From Sphingopyxis macrogoltabida (GTDB lineage: Bacteria; Pseudomonadota; Alphaproteobacteria; Sphingomonadales; Sphingomonadaceae), in assembly GCF_001307295.1 (NCBI RefSeq), contig NZ_CP012700.1, forward strand, positions 3,289,001 through 3,353,000: DNA of 64,000 bases. The letters are read 5' to 3'. Below are positions 52,542 to 60,309 of this stretch, piece after piece. Made by a program: the position numbers and the translations under genes. Every line of letters begins with the position of its first letter. The first letter of the stretch is position 1. The notes beneath the pieces are model-generated. The model saw only the letters and a program-made list of their open reading frames with translations, had not been told where the DNA came from and did no database searches.

Positions 52542-53692
52542 GCCACGATTACACCGCCATCCGCGAAGAAGTCGCGAAGCTCTGCGCCGCCTTTCCCGGC
52601 CCCTATTGGCAGGCGAAAGACAAGGTCCGCGAATATCCGTCGGAGTTCGTCGCCGCGCTCGGCGAAGCGGGCTATCTCGCCGCGCTGATCCCCGAAGAAT
52701 ATGGCGGCGCCGGCCTGCCCTTGTCGGCCGCCGCGGCGATCCTCGAGGAAATCCAGCGGCAGGGCTGCAACGGCGGCGCGGTGCACGCGCAAATGTATGT
52801 GATGGGCACCGTGCTGCGCCACGGTTCAGAGGAGCAGAAGGCGCGCTATCTCCCCAAGGTCGCGACCGGCGAACTCCGCCTGCAGGCGTTCGGGGTCACC
52901 GAACCGACGAGCGGCACTGACACGCTGAGCCTGAAGACCGTCGCGCGGAAGGACGGCGATCATTATGTCGTCAACGGACAGAAGCTATGGACCAGCCGCG
53001 CCGAGCATAGCGACCTGATGATCCTGCTCGCGCGCACGACGCCGCGCGATCAGGCGGCGAGCCGCACCGAAGGCCTGTCGGTCTTCCTTGTCGACATGAA
53101 GGAAGCGCTTGCCGCGGGCACGCTGTCGATCCGCCCGATCGACACGATGATGAACCATGCGACGACCGAAATCTTCTTCGATAATATGCGCATTCCTGCC
53201 GCCAACCTGATCGGCGAGGAGGGCAAGGGCTTCCGCTATATCCTGTCGGGGATGAACGCCGAACGGCTGCTGATCGCCGCCGAATGCATCGGCGACGCGA
53301 AGTGGTTCATCGACAAGGCAAGCGCATACGCGAAGGAACGCGTGCTGTTCGGGCGCCCGATCGGCCAGAATCAGGGTGTGCAATTTCCGATCGCTCGCGC
53401 CTATGCCCAGATGCGCGCCGCCGAATTGCTCGTCCACGATGGCATCGCCAAATATGAAGCGGGCGAGAATGCGGGGGCCGAGGCAAATATGGCCAAGATG
53501 CTCGCCGCCGAGGCGAGCTGGGCGGCGGGCGAGGCGTGCATCCAGACCCACGGCGGCTTCGGCTTCGCGGCCGAGTATGACATCGAACGCAAGTTCCGCG
53601 AAACGCGCCTCTATCAGGTCGCGCCGATCAGCACGAACATGATCCTGTCCTATGTGGCGGAGCATGTGCTGGGAATGCCGCGGAGCTATTGA
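52538..53692 (+). CDS. Acyl-CoA dehydrogenase
   Basis: This 384-residue FAD enzyme has the three-part family fold. The N-terminal helical part contains LIPEEYGGAGLPLSAAAAIL. The middle beta domain contains AFGVTEPTSGTDT and YVVNGQKLWTSRAEHSD. The C-terminal helices include ILSGMNAERLLIAAECIGDA and QTHGGFGFAAEYDIERKFRE. It would perform the first oxidation of the operon's beta-oxidation cycle. It begins in the thiolase stop (ATGA). A REP element follows downstream. Confidence 0.93.
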   Translation: MSHDYTAIREEVAKLCAAFPGPYWQAKDKVREYPSEFVAALGEAGYLAALIPEEYGGAGLPLSAAAAILEEIQRQGCNGGAVHAQMYVMGTVLRHGSEEQKARYLPKVATGELRLQAFGVTEPTSGTDTLSLKTVARKDGDHYVVNGQKLWTSRAEHSDLMILLARTTPRDQAASRTEGLSVFLVDMKEALAAGTLSIRPIDTMMNHATTEIFFDNMRIPAANLIGEEGKGFRYILSGMNAERLLIAAECIGDAKWFIDKASAYAKERVLFGRPIGQNQGVQFPIARAYAQMRAAELLVHDGIAKYEAGENAGAEANMAKMLAAEASWAAGEACIQTHGGFGFAAEYDIERKFRETRLYQVAPISTNMILSYVAEHVLGMPRSY

Positions 53693-53742
53693 GCGGAAAG
53701 TCTGCTTTGGGGTGAGGAGCGGACGTTCGGCCGTTTTGAGTG

Positions 53743-53841
53743 CCCCGGCGAAGGCCGGGGTCCAAAGCGTGGGAAGCCAGCGCCGCGCACTTGCGCCCCT
53801 GAACCCGAAAAGGCAGGCCCCGGGTCAAGCCCGGGGTGACG
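53743..53841. repeat. REP-like double hairpin downstream of the acyl-CoA operon
   Basis: CCCCGGCGAAGGCCGGGG (53743-53760) and the larger GGCCCCGGGTCAAGCCCGGG region (53816-53835, followed by GTGACG) are two palindromes. The first has the same core as the repeats at 20466 and 17529. It lies in the 273-base gap between the convergent acyl-CoA dehydrogenase and small secreted-protein genes; the rest of the gap shows no gene. Confidence 0.75.
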
Positions 53842-53965
53842 GATGTGGTTTAGGCCAATGTCGCGTTTCGACCGGGAGCGGACAAAGACGCAAAGAAGGG
53901 CGGGCGCCCGATCACGCCCGCCCTTCCCTGCGACCCGGAGCAAGGTCCGGGTAAGCGTCGAAGGC

Positions 53966-54304
53966 TTAGCCGCCGACCGTCACGCGGCCGCTGCGATAGC
54001 CCTTCTTGCGCATTTCCTTCACATAATCCTTGTCGGCGTCGACCACCTCGGTCTCCCATTCATCCCACGCGTCCCAGCGGTCCTCGCGGTCGGTGGCATG
54101 GCGAAGGTCGCTGGTCAGCTCCTTCTCTGCCTCCAGAATGTCGGCCTTGTAATTATACCAATATTGGTTGACGACGCCCGCGATCGGGGCGGTGCGGATG
54201 TGCGGCGCCTCGAATCCCGGCGGCATCGAGCCATAGGGCACGGCCGCAACGGCGACACTGGCGGGGAGAGCCATCAGAACGGCGAGGGTGGTCCACTTTT
54301 TCAT
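53966..54304 (-). CDS. Small secreted protein of unknown function
   Basis: This 112-residue protein has a signal peptide (1-20, VAVAAVPYG). The mature part has VVNQYWYNYKADILEAEKEL, a highly charged helix rich in Asp, Glu and Trp (DREDRWDAWDEWETEV), and a basic end. I do not recognise a family. GGAG lies eight bases before the ATG. It is separated from gpsA by 126 bases holding no gene, and may be a separate unit or the end of the lipid operon. Confidence 0.65.
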   Translation of the reverse strand: MKKWTTLAVLMALPASVAVAAVPYGSMPPGFEAPHIRTAPIAGVVNQYWYNYKADILEAEKELTSDLRHATDREDRWDAWDEWETEVVDADKDYVKEMRKKGYRSGRVTVGG

Positions 54305-54430
54305 TGTCCAACTCCTGATTTGCGCTCCACCGCAGCGGAGCGTCACAGGAGAAAACGAAGCAACGGGCGATTTTCTTCCCGGCTGGCCGATGAATTGGCA
54401 CGGCTGGTAGCGGAATCGTCTGGAATAGCC

Positions 54431-55432
54431 TCAGCCGGGGTGCGCTTCGTCGCCGACCGCCGAGCGGAGCAGACCGCGAAACACATCCTGCGCGCTCCGC
54501 TTTCCCTGCGTCACATCGAACACATCCTGCGCTATCGGCATCGCAATAGCGTGCTTTTCGGCGAGCGCGATCACCGTCGGGGCGCTTTTCACCCCCTCGG
54601 CGACCATGTTCATGCCCGCGATGATCTCGTCGATATGCCGCCCCTTGCCGAGCTCGACCCCGACATGGCGGTTGCGCGACAGCGTGCTGGTGCAGGTGGC
54701 GATGAGGTCGCCCATGCCGGTGAGCCCCGCAAAAGTCTCGGGCCGCCCGCCCATCGCGACGCCGAGCCGGGTGATCTCGGCCAGCCCGCGCGTCATCAGC
54801 CCGGCGCGCGTGTTGTCGCCCGCCCCCAACCCGTCGCCCATGCCGACCGCGATCGCGATGATATTCTTGAGCACCCCGCCGAGTTCGCAGCCGAGCAGGT
54901 CGGTGTTGGTGTAGACGCGGAACAGACCCGAATGGAACACCGGCTGGAGCGCGCGGACGACGATCTCGTCTTCCATCGAGAGCACGCTCGCCGCCGCCTG
55001 CCCGGTCATGATCTCGCGCGCCAGATTGGGGCCGGTGAGGACGCCGACGGGATGGCCGGGCAGCACTTCCTCGATCAGTTCAGTCATCCGCTTGCCCGAG
55101 GAGAGTTCGAGCCCCTTGGTCAGGCTGATCACCGGCACCCATGGGCGGAGATGCAGCTTCGCTTCCTCCAACACGCTACGAAAGCTGTGCGAGGGGACGC
55201 CCATCACCAGCACATCGGCCCCCGCGACGACGTCGCCCATGTCGGCGGTGGCGCCGAGCGCCAGCGGCAGCTTGATGCCGGGCAGATATTTGCGGTTCTC
55301 ATTGTCGCGGTTGATGCCGTCGACGGTCTCCGCATCGCGCGCCCACAGCGTGATCGGCGCATTGCGCGACACCACCGACGCGACCGTCGTTCCCCAACTG
55401 CCCCCACCGAGCAGCCCGACCTTCAACCGCAT
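54431..55432 (-). CDS. gpsA: Glycerol-3-phosphate dehydrogenase [NAD(P)+]
   Basis: This 333-residue enzyme reduces dihydroxyacetone phosphate to sn-glycerol 3-phosphate, the backbone for all glycerolipids. The N-terminal nucleotide loop GLLGGGSWGTTVA, KGLELSSGKRMTE, GPNLAREIM and GCELGGVLKNIIAIAVGMGDGLG are the family hallmarks. It is the last gene of the minus-strand lipid cluster, 40 bases after an alpha/beta hydrolase gene. It would feed PlsB encoded upstream. Confidence 0.96.
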   Translation of the reverse strand: MRLKVGLLGGGSWGTTVASVVSRNAPITLWARDAETVDGINRDNENRKYLPGIKLPLALGATADMGDVVAGADVLVMGVPSHSFRSVLEEAKLHLRPWVPVISLTKGLELSSGKRMTELIEEVLPGHPVGVLTGPNLAREIMTGQAAASVLSMEDEIVVRALQPVFHSGLFRVYTNTDLLGCELGGVLKNIIAIAVGMGDGLGAGDNTRAGLMTRGLAEITRLGVAMGGRPETFAGLTGMGDLIATCTSTLSRNRHVGVELGKGRHIDEIIAGMNMVAEGVKSAPTVIALAEKHAIAMPIAQDVFDVTQGKRSAQDVFRGLLRSAVGDEAHPG

Positions 55433-55472
55433 GAACCTCTCCCGCTATTTTCGCAGGAGAGTGGCGCGCTTC

Positions 55473-56405
55473 TCACAGCTTGGCAAGAAAGCCCTTGATC
55501 ACCTCGGCCGTCCCCTTCGGGTCCTCGACCATCGGAACATGACCGACATGCTCCATGATGTGCGAGCGGCTGCCCGCGATCCCCGCTTCGAGGACGGGGA
55601 CGCAGCTCACATCAATGACGCGATCATGGCGGCCCCACAGGATCAATGTCGGCACCTTCACCTCGCCGAGCCGGCCGTTGAGCGGATGGTCGCGCGCTTC
55701 GTTGGCGATGATCCAGAAGATCGTGTCGAGCTGGTCGCGGTAGCGCAGCCCGTCGGCGTAGAGCGCGGGTTTCAGCCGCCGCGGGATGAAGGGCGGCTTG
55801 TGGACGACCATCGCCACCAGCCGGTCGGCATCCTCAAGGCTGGCGAGAACGAGCGGGCTACCCTCCCCTTCGACCGCCTGCTTCTGAAGGTCGCTCTCGT
55901 CCGCGCCGAGCACCCCGGCATTGTCGATCAGGATCAGGCTGGCCAGCGCATCCGGATAATCGAGCGCATAGCGCAGCGCGATCCAGCCGCCCATGCTGTT
56001 GCCCGCGATATGCGGCCGCGCGAGACCGAGCGCGTCGGAAAATTCCTTGAGCCGCCGCGTCTGCGCCTCGATGTCATAGGCGAGTTCCGGGTTGCGTTCA
56101 TTCTCGCCGAAACCGGGCAGGTCGGGCGCGATGACGTGATAATCGCGCGTCAGATAGGGCGCGATCATCGACCAATTATCCTTGTCGCCCGAAAAACCAT
56201 GGACGAGGAGGAGCAACGGCTTCGACCGGTCGCCGCCTTCCAGATAGGGCCAGGCGCGGCCATTTACGGCCACGCTTTTCTGCACCGTGCCGCCACGCTT
56301 GCGCAGCAGCCAGCGGCCAAGCGCAAGCAGGCGGCCGGGGAAAATGAAATACATCAGCGCGAGCGCGATCAGCGGCGCAAAGAGGAGGACGAGCAGGATT
56401 CTCAT
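55473..56405 (-). CDS. Membrane-anchored alpha/beta hydrolase
   Basis: This 310-residue protein has an N-terminal membrane segment (about 1-30) and an alpha/beta hydrolase domain. LLVHGFSGDKDNW is the oxyanion region and GNSMGGWIAL the nucleophile elbow. The acid is in ILWGRHDRVID and the catalytic His in EHVGHVPMVE. The wording resembles lipases/esterases of the MhpC type. The cluster of lipid genes suggests an acylglycerol or acyl-ester substrate. Its ATG overlaps the preceding gene's stop by four bases. Confidence 0.87.
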   Translation of the reverse strand: MRILLVLLFAPLIALALMYFIFPGRLLALGRWLLRKRGGTVQKSVAVNGRAWPYLEGGDRSKPLLLLVHGFSGDKDNWSMIAPYLTRDYHVIAPDLPGFGENERNPELAYDIEAQTRRLKEFSDALGLARPHIAGNSMGGWIALRYALDYPDALASLILIDNAGVLGADESDLQKQAVEGEGSPLVLASLEDADRLVAMVVHKPPFIPRRLKPALYADGLRYRDQLDTIFWIIANEARDHPLNGRLGEVKVPTLILWGRHDRVIDVSCVPVLEAGIAGSRSHIMEHVGHVPMVEDPKGTAEVIKGFLAKL

Positions 56406-57262
56406 GCCGTGGCCTCCGAGCTCACATGCGCATCGAACCAGCCGACCAGATCGCTCAGGACCGCGTCCTGTTCGGGTTCATTATAGATTTCGTGGAACAG
56501 GCGCGGATAGATTTTGAGCGTCTTGTCCGCCGACGACACATGGTCGAACAGATATTGCGACCCCTCGGTCGAGGCGAGGCTGTCGGCCTCGCCATGCTGG
56601 AGCAGGATCGGCAGGCGGATCTTCGGCGCACCGGCCTGCGCCGCCGCCATTGCGTCCATGAATTCCTTGCCCAGCCGCGCGCCGATCTTGCCGGTGTAGA
56701 CGAGCGGGTCGGCGAGATAGGCGGCGACCACCGCAGGATCGCGGCTGACGCCGTTGGCATCGAGCGCTAGCACCCCGAGGTGCGGTAAGAAGCGCGACAG
56801 GAAGCGGCTGATCCACACCGTGAAACGCGAGGGCGGCGCCCCCGACACGATCGCAGGGCCCGAAAGCGCCGCAGCGACGAACGCTTGCTGGCGCTCAATC
56901 AGGAACAAGGTCGCGATCAGCCCGCCCATGCTGTGACCGAGCAGCAGGCGCGGCGTATCGCCGTGATTGACCTCGACCAATGTCAGCAGTTCGGCCATGC
57001 CGTCGGTGAAGGCCGAAAAGCGCGGCACGAACCCCGGCGTCCCGTCCGACCGCCCGTGCCCCCAATGATCGATCGCATAGACCCCATAACCCGCATCGGT
57101 CAGCCGCTTCGCGACATGCGCATAGCGTCCGGCATGCTCGGCATAACCGTGCGCGAGCAGCACGATCGCTTTCGGCGCGGTTGCGGGCAGCCAGTGGGTG
57201 ACGTGAAGCGCCGCACCGGCACCGGCCGATCCGGCGGGCAGGACGATCGCGCCCGTCGCCAC
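56402..57262 (-). CDS. Monoacylglycerol lipase
   Basis: This 286-residue alpha/beta hydrolase has monoglyceride lipase wording: LLAHGYAEHAGRYAHVA, DHWGHGRSDG, nucleophile GHSMGGLIATLFL, LQHGEADSLAS and the histidine in FHEIYNEPEQDAVL. It would release the last fatty acid from monoacylglycerol. The GTG at 57262 is chosen because it lies two bases after the patatin gene stop and opens at the conserved region; any upstream extension lies inside that gene. Confidence 0.87.
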   Translation of the reverse strand: MATGAIVLPAGSAGAGAALHVTHWLPATAPKAIVLLAHGYAEHAGRYAHVAKRLTDAGYGVYAIDHWGHGRSDGTPGFVPRFSAFTDGMAELLTLVEVNHGDTPRLLLGHSMGGLIATLFLIERQQAFVAAALSGPAIVSGAPPSRFTVWISRFLSRFLPHLGVLALDANGVSRDPAVVAAYLADPLVYTGKIGARLGKEFMDAMAAAQAGAPKIRLPILLQHGEADSLASTEGSQYLFDHVSSADKTLKIYPRLFHEIYNEPEQDAVLSDLVGWFDAHVSSEATA

Positions 57263-57264
57263 GG

Positions 57265-58713
57265 TCAGCGCACCGCCTTCTTGAGCGCCGCGCTGCGGTG
57301 GCCGGGGCCGTCGTCGCCCGCTTTGTCGATCTTGGCGAGAATGACGTCGAGCGCGCGGCTGATCGCGGTCTGCGTCCGCACCATCTCGATCTTCGGCCAC
57401 GCCGTGCGCATCCCGCTGTCGATCAGTTCGTCGATGTCGTCGCGCGACAGGTCGGAGAGAATCTTCGTCGGCGACCAGAATTTCGGGGGGCGGATGATGT
57501 TGATATCGCCGGTATATTCCTGATTGATCACCGAGCGCGCGAGGTTGGCAAGGCTGTTGAGTGGCGGCACCATTTCGAGCGGCTTCTGGAAGATCACCAT
57601 ATTGGCGTTGAGCCACGCCTTGAAGGTCGCCATCGACGCGTGCTGGATGGCCTCGATCGGCGCCATCTGCTTGCGCGTGTCGGTCGCAAAAGGCAGCGCC
57701 AGCGGGTTCGCCTGGCTGACGATATGGTGGTTGACGCCATAGAGGCGTTCGAGCCGCTTGGTCGGGATGTCGTGCGTGACCGACCCGTCGACCCAGCGCC
57801 GATCAGGCTGATAGGGCACGCGCTTGCCGCTCTCGTCGCGCGCCATCAGCATCACCGGCGGGAAAACGCCCGGCACCGCGCACGAGGCGAGCACTGCCTC
57901 GCGGATCAGCACGTTGGGCGCGGTGATCGCGTTGAGCAGGCGCCCGTTCTGGTGCTTTTCGGCGGGCGCGACGGAGACGTTGAGGTGGCGGCCGCTGATT
58001 TCATAAGCCTCCTGAAAGGTCAGGTCGGGGATCAGTTCGGCCAGCCGCGCCGCAACCTCGTCGGGCGCCAGCCGCCGCATCTCGGGATCGCGCGCCGGGT
58101 TGGCGAGACGCTCGCTTTCGAGGAAGGGGCCGACGTCGGCGTCCTTGCGCGTACAGACGACCGCAGCGACGATCGAACCGCCGCTCGATCCGGCGAGGAT
58201 GTTCGGCAGCACGCCTTCGCTCCAGAGCGCCTTGACGACGCCGATATGGAAGAAGAGGAAGCTGCCCGAGCCCGACAGCAGCAGCGCCGAGCGGCCGTAG
58301 CAATGCTGGGCACGGCGGAAGAAATCGCGCTTTTCCTCGCGCGGGATGCCGCGCGACGCGGCGATCTTGTCGAGCGCCGCGACCACCTCGGCGACATAAT
58401 CCTCGATCAGCTTTTTCGTGCCGAAGCGCGCCTTCTGGTACAGCCGCTCGTGCCCCATGCCGTCGATATTGCCGTGGATGCCCTCGTTGAGCACGAAGAG
58501 CAGCCCCTTGACGTCACCCGCCGCCGACAGTTTGCGCAGCTTTTCCAGCCGGCCGCGGATCGCCCTATAGTCGAAATGCTTGCTTTCGTCGGCATCGCGC
58601 CACGCCTGCGCCCCCGATTTCCGGTCATGCTCGCGCGCCGCCTTGGCCCAGACGATATAATCGGGCGCGGTCACAAGATCGCGATCGGCGCTGAGCGTCG
58701 GGGTGAAAAGCAT
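57265..58713 (-). CDS. Patatin-like lipase with DUF3336 domain
   Basis: This 482-residue protein has an N-terminal DUF3336 region (about 10-110) and a patatin domain (about 138-330). LLLSGSGSFLFFHIGVVKAL is the glycine-rich loop. AGSSGGSIVAAVV contains the catalytic serine (GxSxG), and WVDGSVTHDIP supplies the catalytic aspartate. This pairing is that of triacylglycerol lipases such as yeast Tgl3/4/5 and plant SDP1. GGAAG lies five bases before the ATG at 58713. It lies directly after the WS/DGAT gene, so synthesis and breakdown are encoded together. Confidence 0.9.
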   Translation of the reverse strand: MLFTPTLSADRDLVTAPDYIVWAKAAREHDRKSGAQAWRDADESKHFDYRAIRGRLEKLRKLSAAGDVKGLLFVLNEGIHGNIDGMGHERLYQKARFGTKKLIEDYVAEVVAALDKIAASRGIPREEKRDFFRRAQHCYGRSALLLSGSGSFLFFHIGVVKALWSEGVLPNILAGSSGGSIVAAVVCTRKDADVGPFLESERLANPARDPEMRRLAPDEVAARLAELIPDLTFQEAYEISGRHLNVSVAPAEKHQNGRLLNAITAPNVLIREAVLASCAVPGVFPPVMLMARDESGKRVPYQPDRRWVDGSVTHDIPTKRLERLYGVNHHIVSQANPLALPFATDTRKQMAPIEAIQHASMATFKAWLNANMVIFQKPLEMVPPLNSLANLARSVINQEYTGDINIIRPPKFWSPTKILSDLSRDDIDELIDSGMRTAWPKIEMVRTQTAISRALDVILAKIDKAGDDGPGHRSAALKKAVR

Positions 58714-58736
58714 TCGGTCTTCCTGCAAGACATGAT

Positions 58737-60308
58737 TTATTTTTTACGAGTCTTGCCGGTTGCGTTGCCTTTGGCAACCGGTTTCGCCTTCGGTTTGCTG
58801 GCCGGTTTTGGCGCAGTTTTCGCTTTCGCCGCCGGTTTTGGCGCGACCTTGGCCGCTACCTTCGGCTTTTCCGTAGCAGCTTTCGCTTTTTCGGGTTTCG
58901 GTGCCGCGGCCATCAGGTCGGCGAAACTTTCGTCGATGCATTCGCGGAAAAAGGCGATATCGGGCATCACCGACCGTTCGGAGATGATCGAAAAGGCGAT
59001 GCGGCCATTGTAGCTCGGCGTCGCGACGAACAGCCCCATATTGTTCGCGAGCGGCGCCATGCCGTGCTGCTGCACAAGCTGTGCGCCCGCCAGATAGAGT
59101 GGCACCTGCGCGCCCGGCACGTTCGAGATGAAGAGGTTGGTGCCGCGCACCGCGAAGCGCTCGCTCGTCACGATCCGCGCCACCGCCGCCATCGTCGCGC
59201 CGGGGATATGCTGCGACAGGTCGGTCATGATGCGCGCGCTGACCCCGGCCTTCGCTTCCTTCGCCTCGACCGTATAGTCGCGGATCGCCGCGAGCCGGCC
59301 CAGCGGATCGGCGATGTCGCTGCGCACCGGCACGCTCATCGCCGACACCTGGTTTCCGGGCGTCGCCGCCTTGCCGCCCTTGCCGCGCAGATTGATCGGC
59401 GCGACCGCAACGAGGCTCTCCTTCGGCAGTTCCTTGTGCTTCGCGAGATATTTGCGCAGCGCCCCGCCGACGGTGGTCAGCACGACATCGTTGACCGTCG
59501 CGCCGGGCACCTTCGCGCGGATTGCCGCGACATCGGCGAGCGCGACCGTCGTCGCGTCGAACATCTTGTGCGGCCCGACGGGCACGTTGAAGCGCGTTTC
59601 GGGAACACCGGCGGTCATCCCGCCTTCGGTCATCATCGTCTTGCGCGCCGCCGACACCAGCGCGGGCGACATCTTCAGCAGCGCATTCATGAACTTGACC
59701 GGCGACTGCATCGACGCCGACCAGGCGCGGGTGACGACCTCGGCGCTCGATGGCGGCTTGCCGAGATTTTCGGGCGGTGGCGGTTCGGCGATCGCCGGCG
59801 TGCCCTTCGCATCGATATCGCTCATCGCGATGAAGGCGTGCGCCCCCGACGCGCCGTCGACTGCGGCATGGTGAACGCGGTGGAGCATCGCAAAGCTGCC
59901 CTTCGGAATGCCCTCGATGCGGTCGAGCCCCTCGATGATATAAATGTCCCAGAGCGGGCGGTTCATATCCATCGGCTTCGAGAAATAGCGCGCGACCGCG
60001 ATTGTGAATTGCCGCCAGTCGCCGGGCTCGGGCAGCCGCGCGTGGCTCATATGCGCCTCGATGTCGAAATGCTCGTCCTCGACCCAATAGGGATGGTCGA
60101 CGTCGAACGGCAGCCGGTGCAGGCGGCGCTTGAACAAGGGCGAGGTATCGACGCGGCTTTCGACGTGGCGGATAATGTCCTTGAAACGCACGAATCCGCC
60201 CGGCGCGGTCGACGGGTCGTAGATATAGACCCCCATGATATGCGTCAGATTGTTTGCCGTCTGGGTATAGAGGAACTGGGCGTCCTGCGCGCTGAGCTGT
60301 TTGAGCAT
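58737..60308 (-). CDS. Wax ester synthase/diacylglycerol acyltransferase
   Basis: This 523-residue enzyme acylates diacylglycerol or fatty alcohols. It begins LSAQDAQFLYTQTANN and carries the catalytic HHAAVDG (HHxxxDG) and PLWDIYIIEGL. The late segment NVPGAQVPLYLAGAQL is also conserved. A lysine/alanine/proline-rich tail of about 50 residues (KPKVAAKVAPKPAAKAKTA) is unusual for the family and resembles the phasin and PlsC-fusion segments. GGAGG precedes the ATG. It lies one base after the plsB stop. Confidence 0.93.
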   Translation of the reverse strand: MLKQLSAQDAQFLYTQTANNLTHIMGVYIYDPSTAPGGFVRFKDIIRHVESRVDTSPLFKRRLHRLPFDVDHPYWVEDEHFDIEAHMSHARLPEPGDWRQFTIAVARYFSKPMDMNRPLWDIYIIEGLDRIEGIPKGSFAMLHRVHHAAVDGASGAHAFIAMSDIDAKGTPAIAEPPPPENLGKPPSSAEVVTRAWSASMQSPVKFMNALLKMSPALVSAARKTMMTEGGMTAGVPETRFNVPVGPHKMFDATTVALADVAAIRAKVPGATVNDVVLTTVGGALRKYLAKHKELPKESLVAVAPINLRGKGGKAATPGNQVSAMSVPVRSDIADPLGRLAAIRDYTVEAKEAKAGVSARIMTDLSQHIPGATMAAVARIVTSERFAVRGTNLFISNVPGAQVPLYLAGAQLVQQHGMAPLANNMGLFVATPSYNGRIAFSIISERSVMPDIAFFRECIDESFADLMAAAPKPEKAKAATEKPKVAAKVAPKPAAKAKTAPKPASKPKAKPVAKGNATGKTRKK

Positions 60309-60309
60309 C

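Noticed and set aside
47942..53692. Complete steroid degradation cluster
   Set aside because: Side-chain-type enzymes are present but no ring-opening genes (kstD, kshA, hsaC type) occur in the window.
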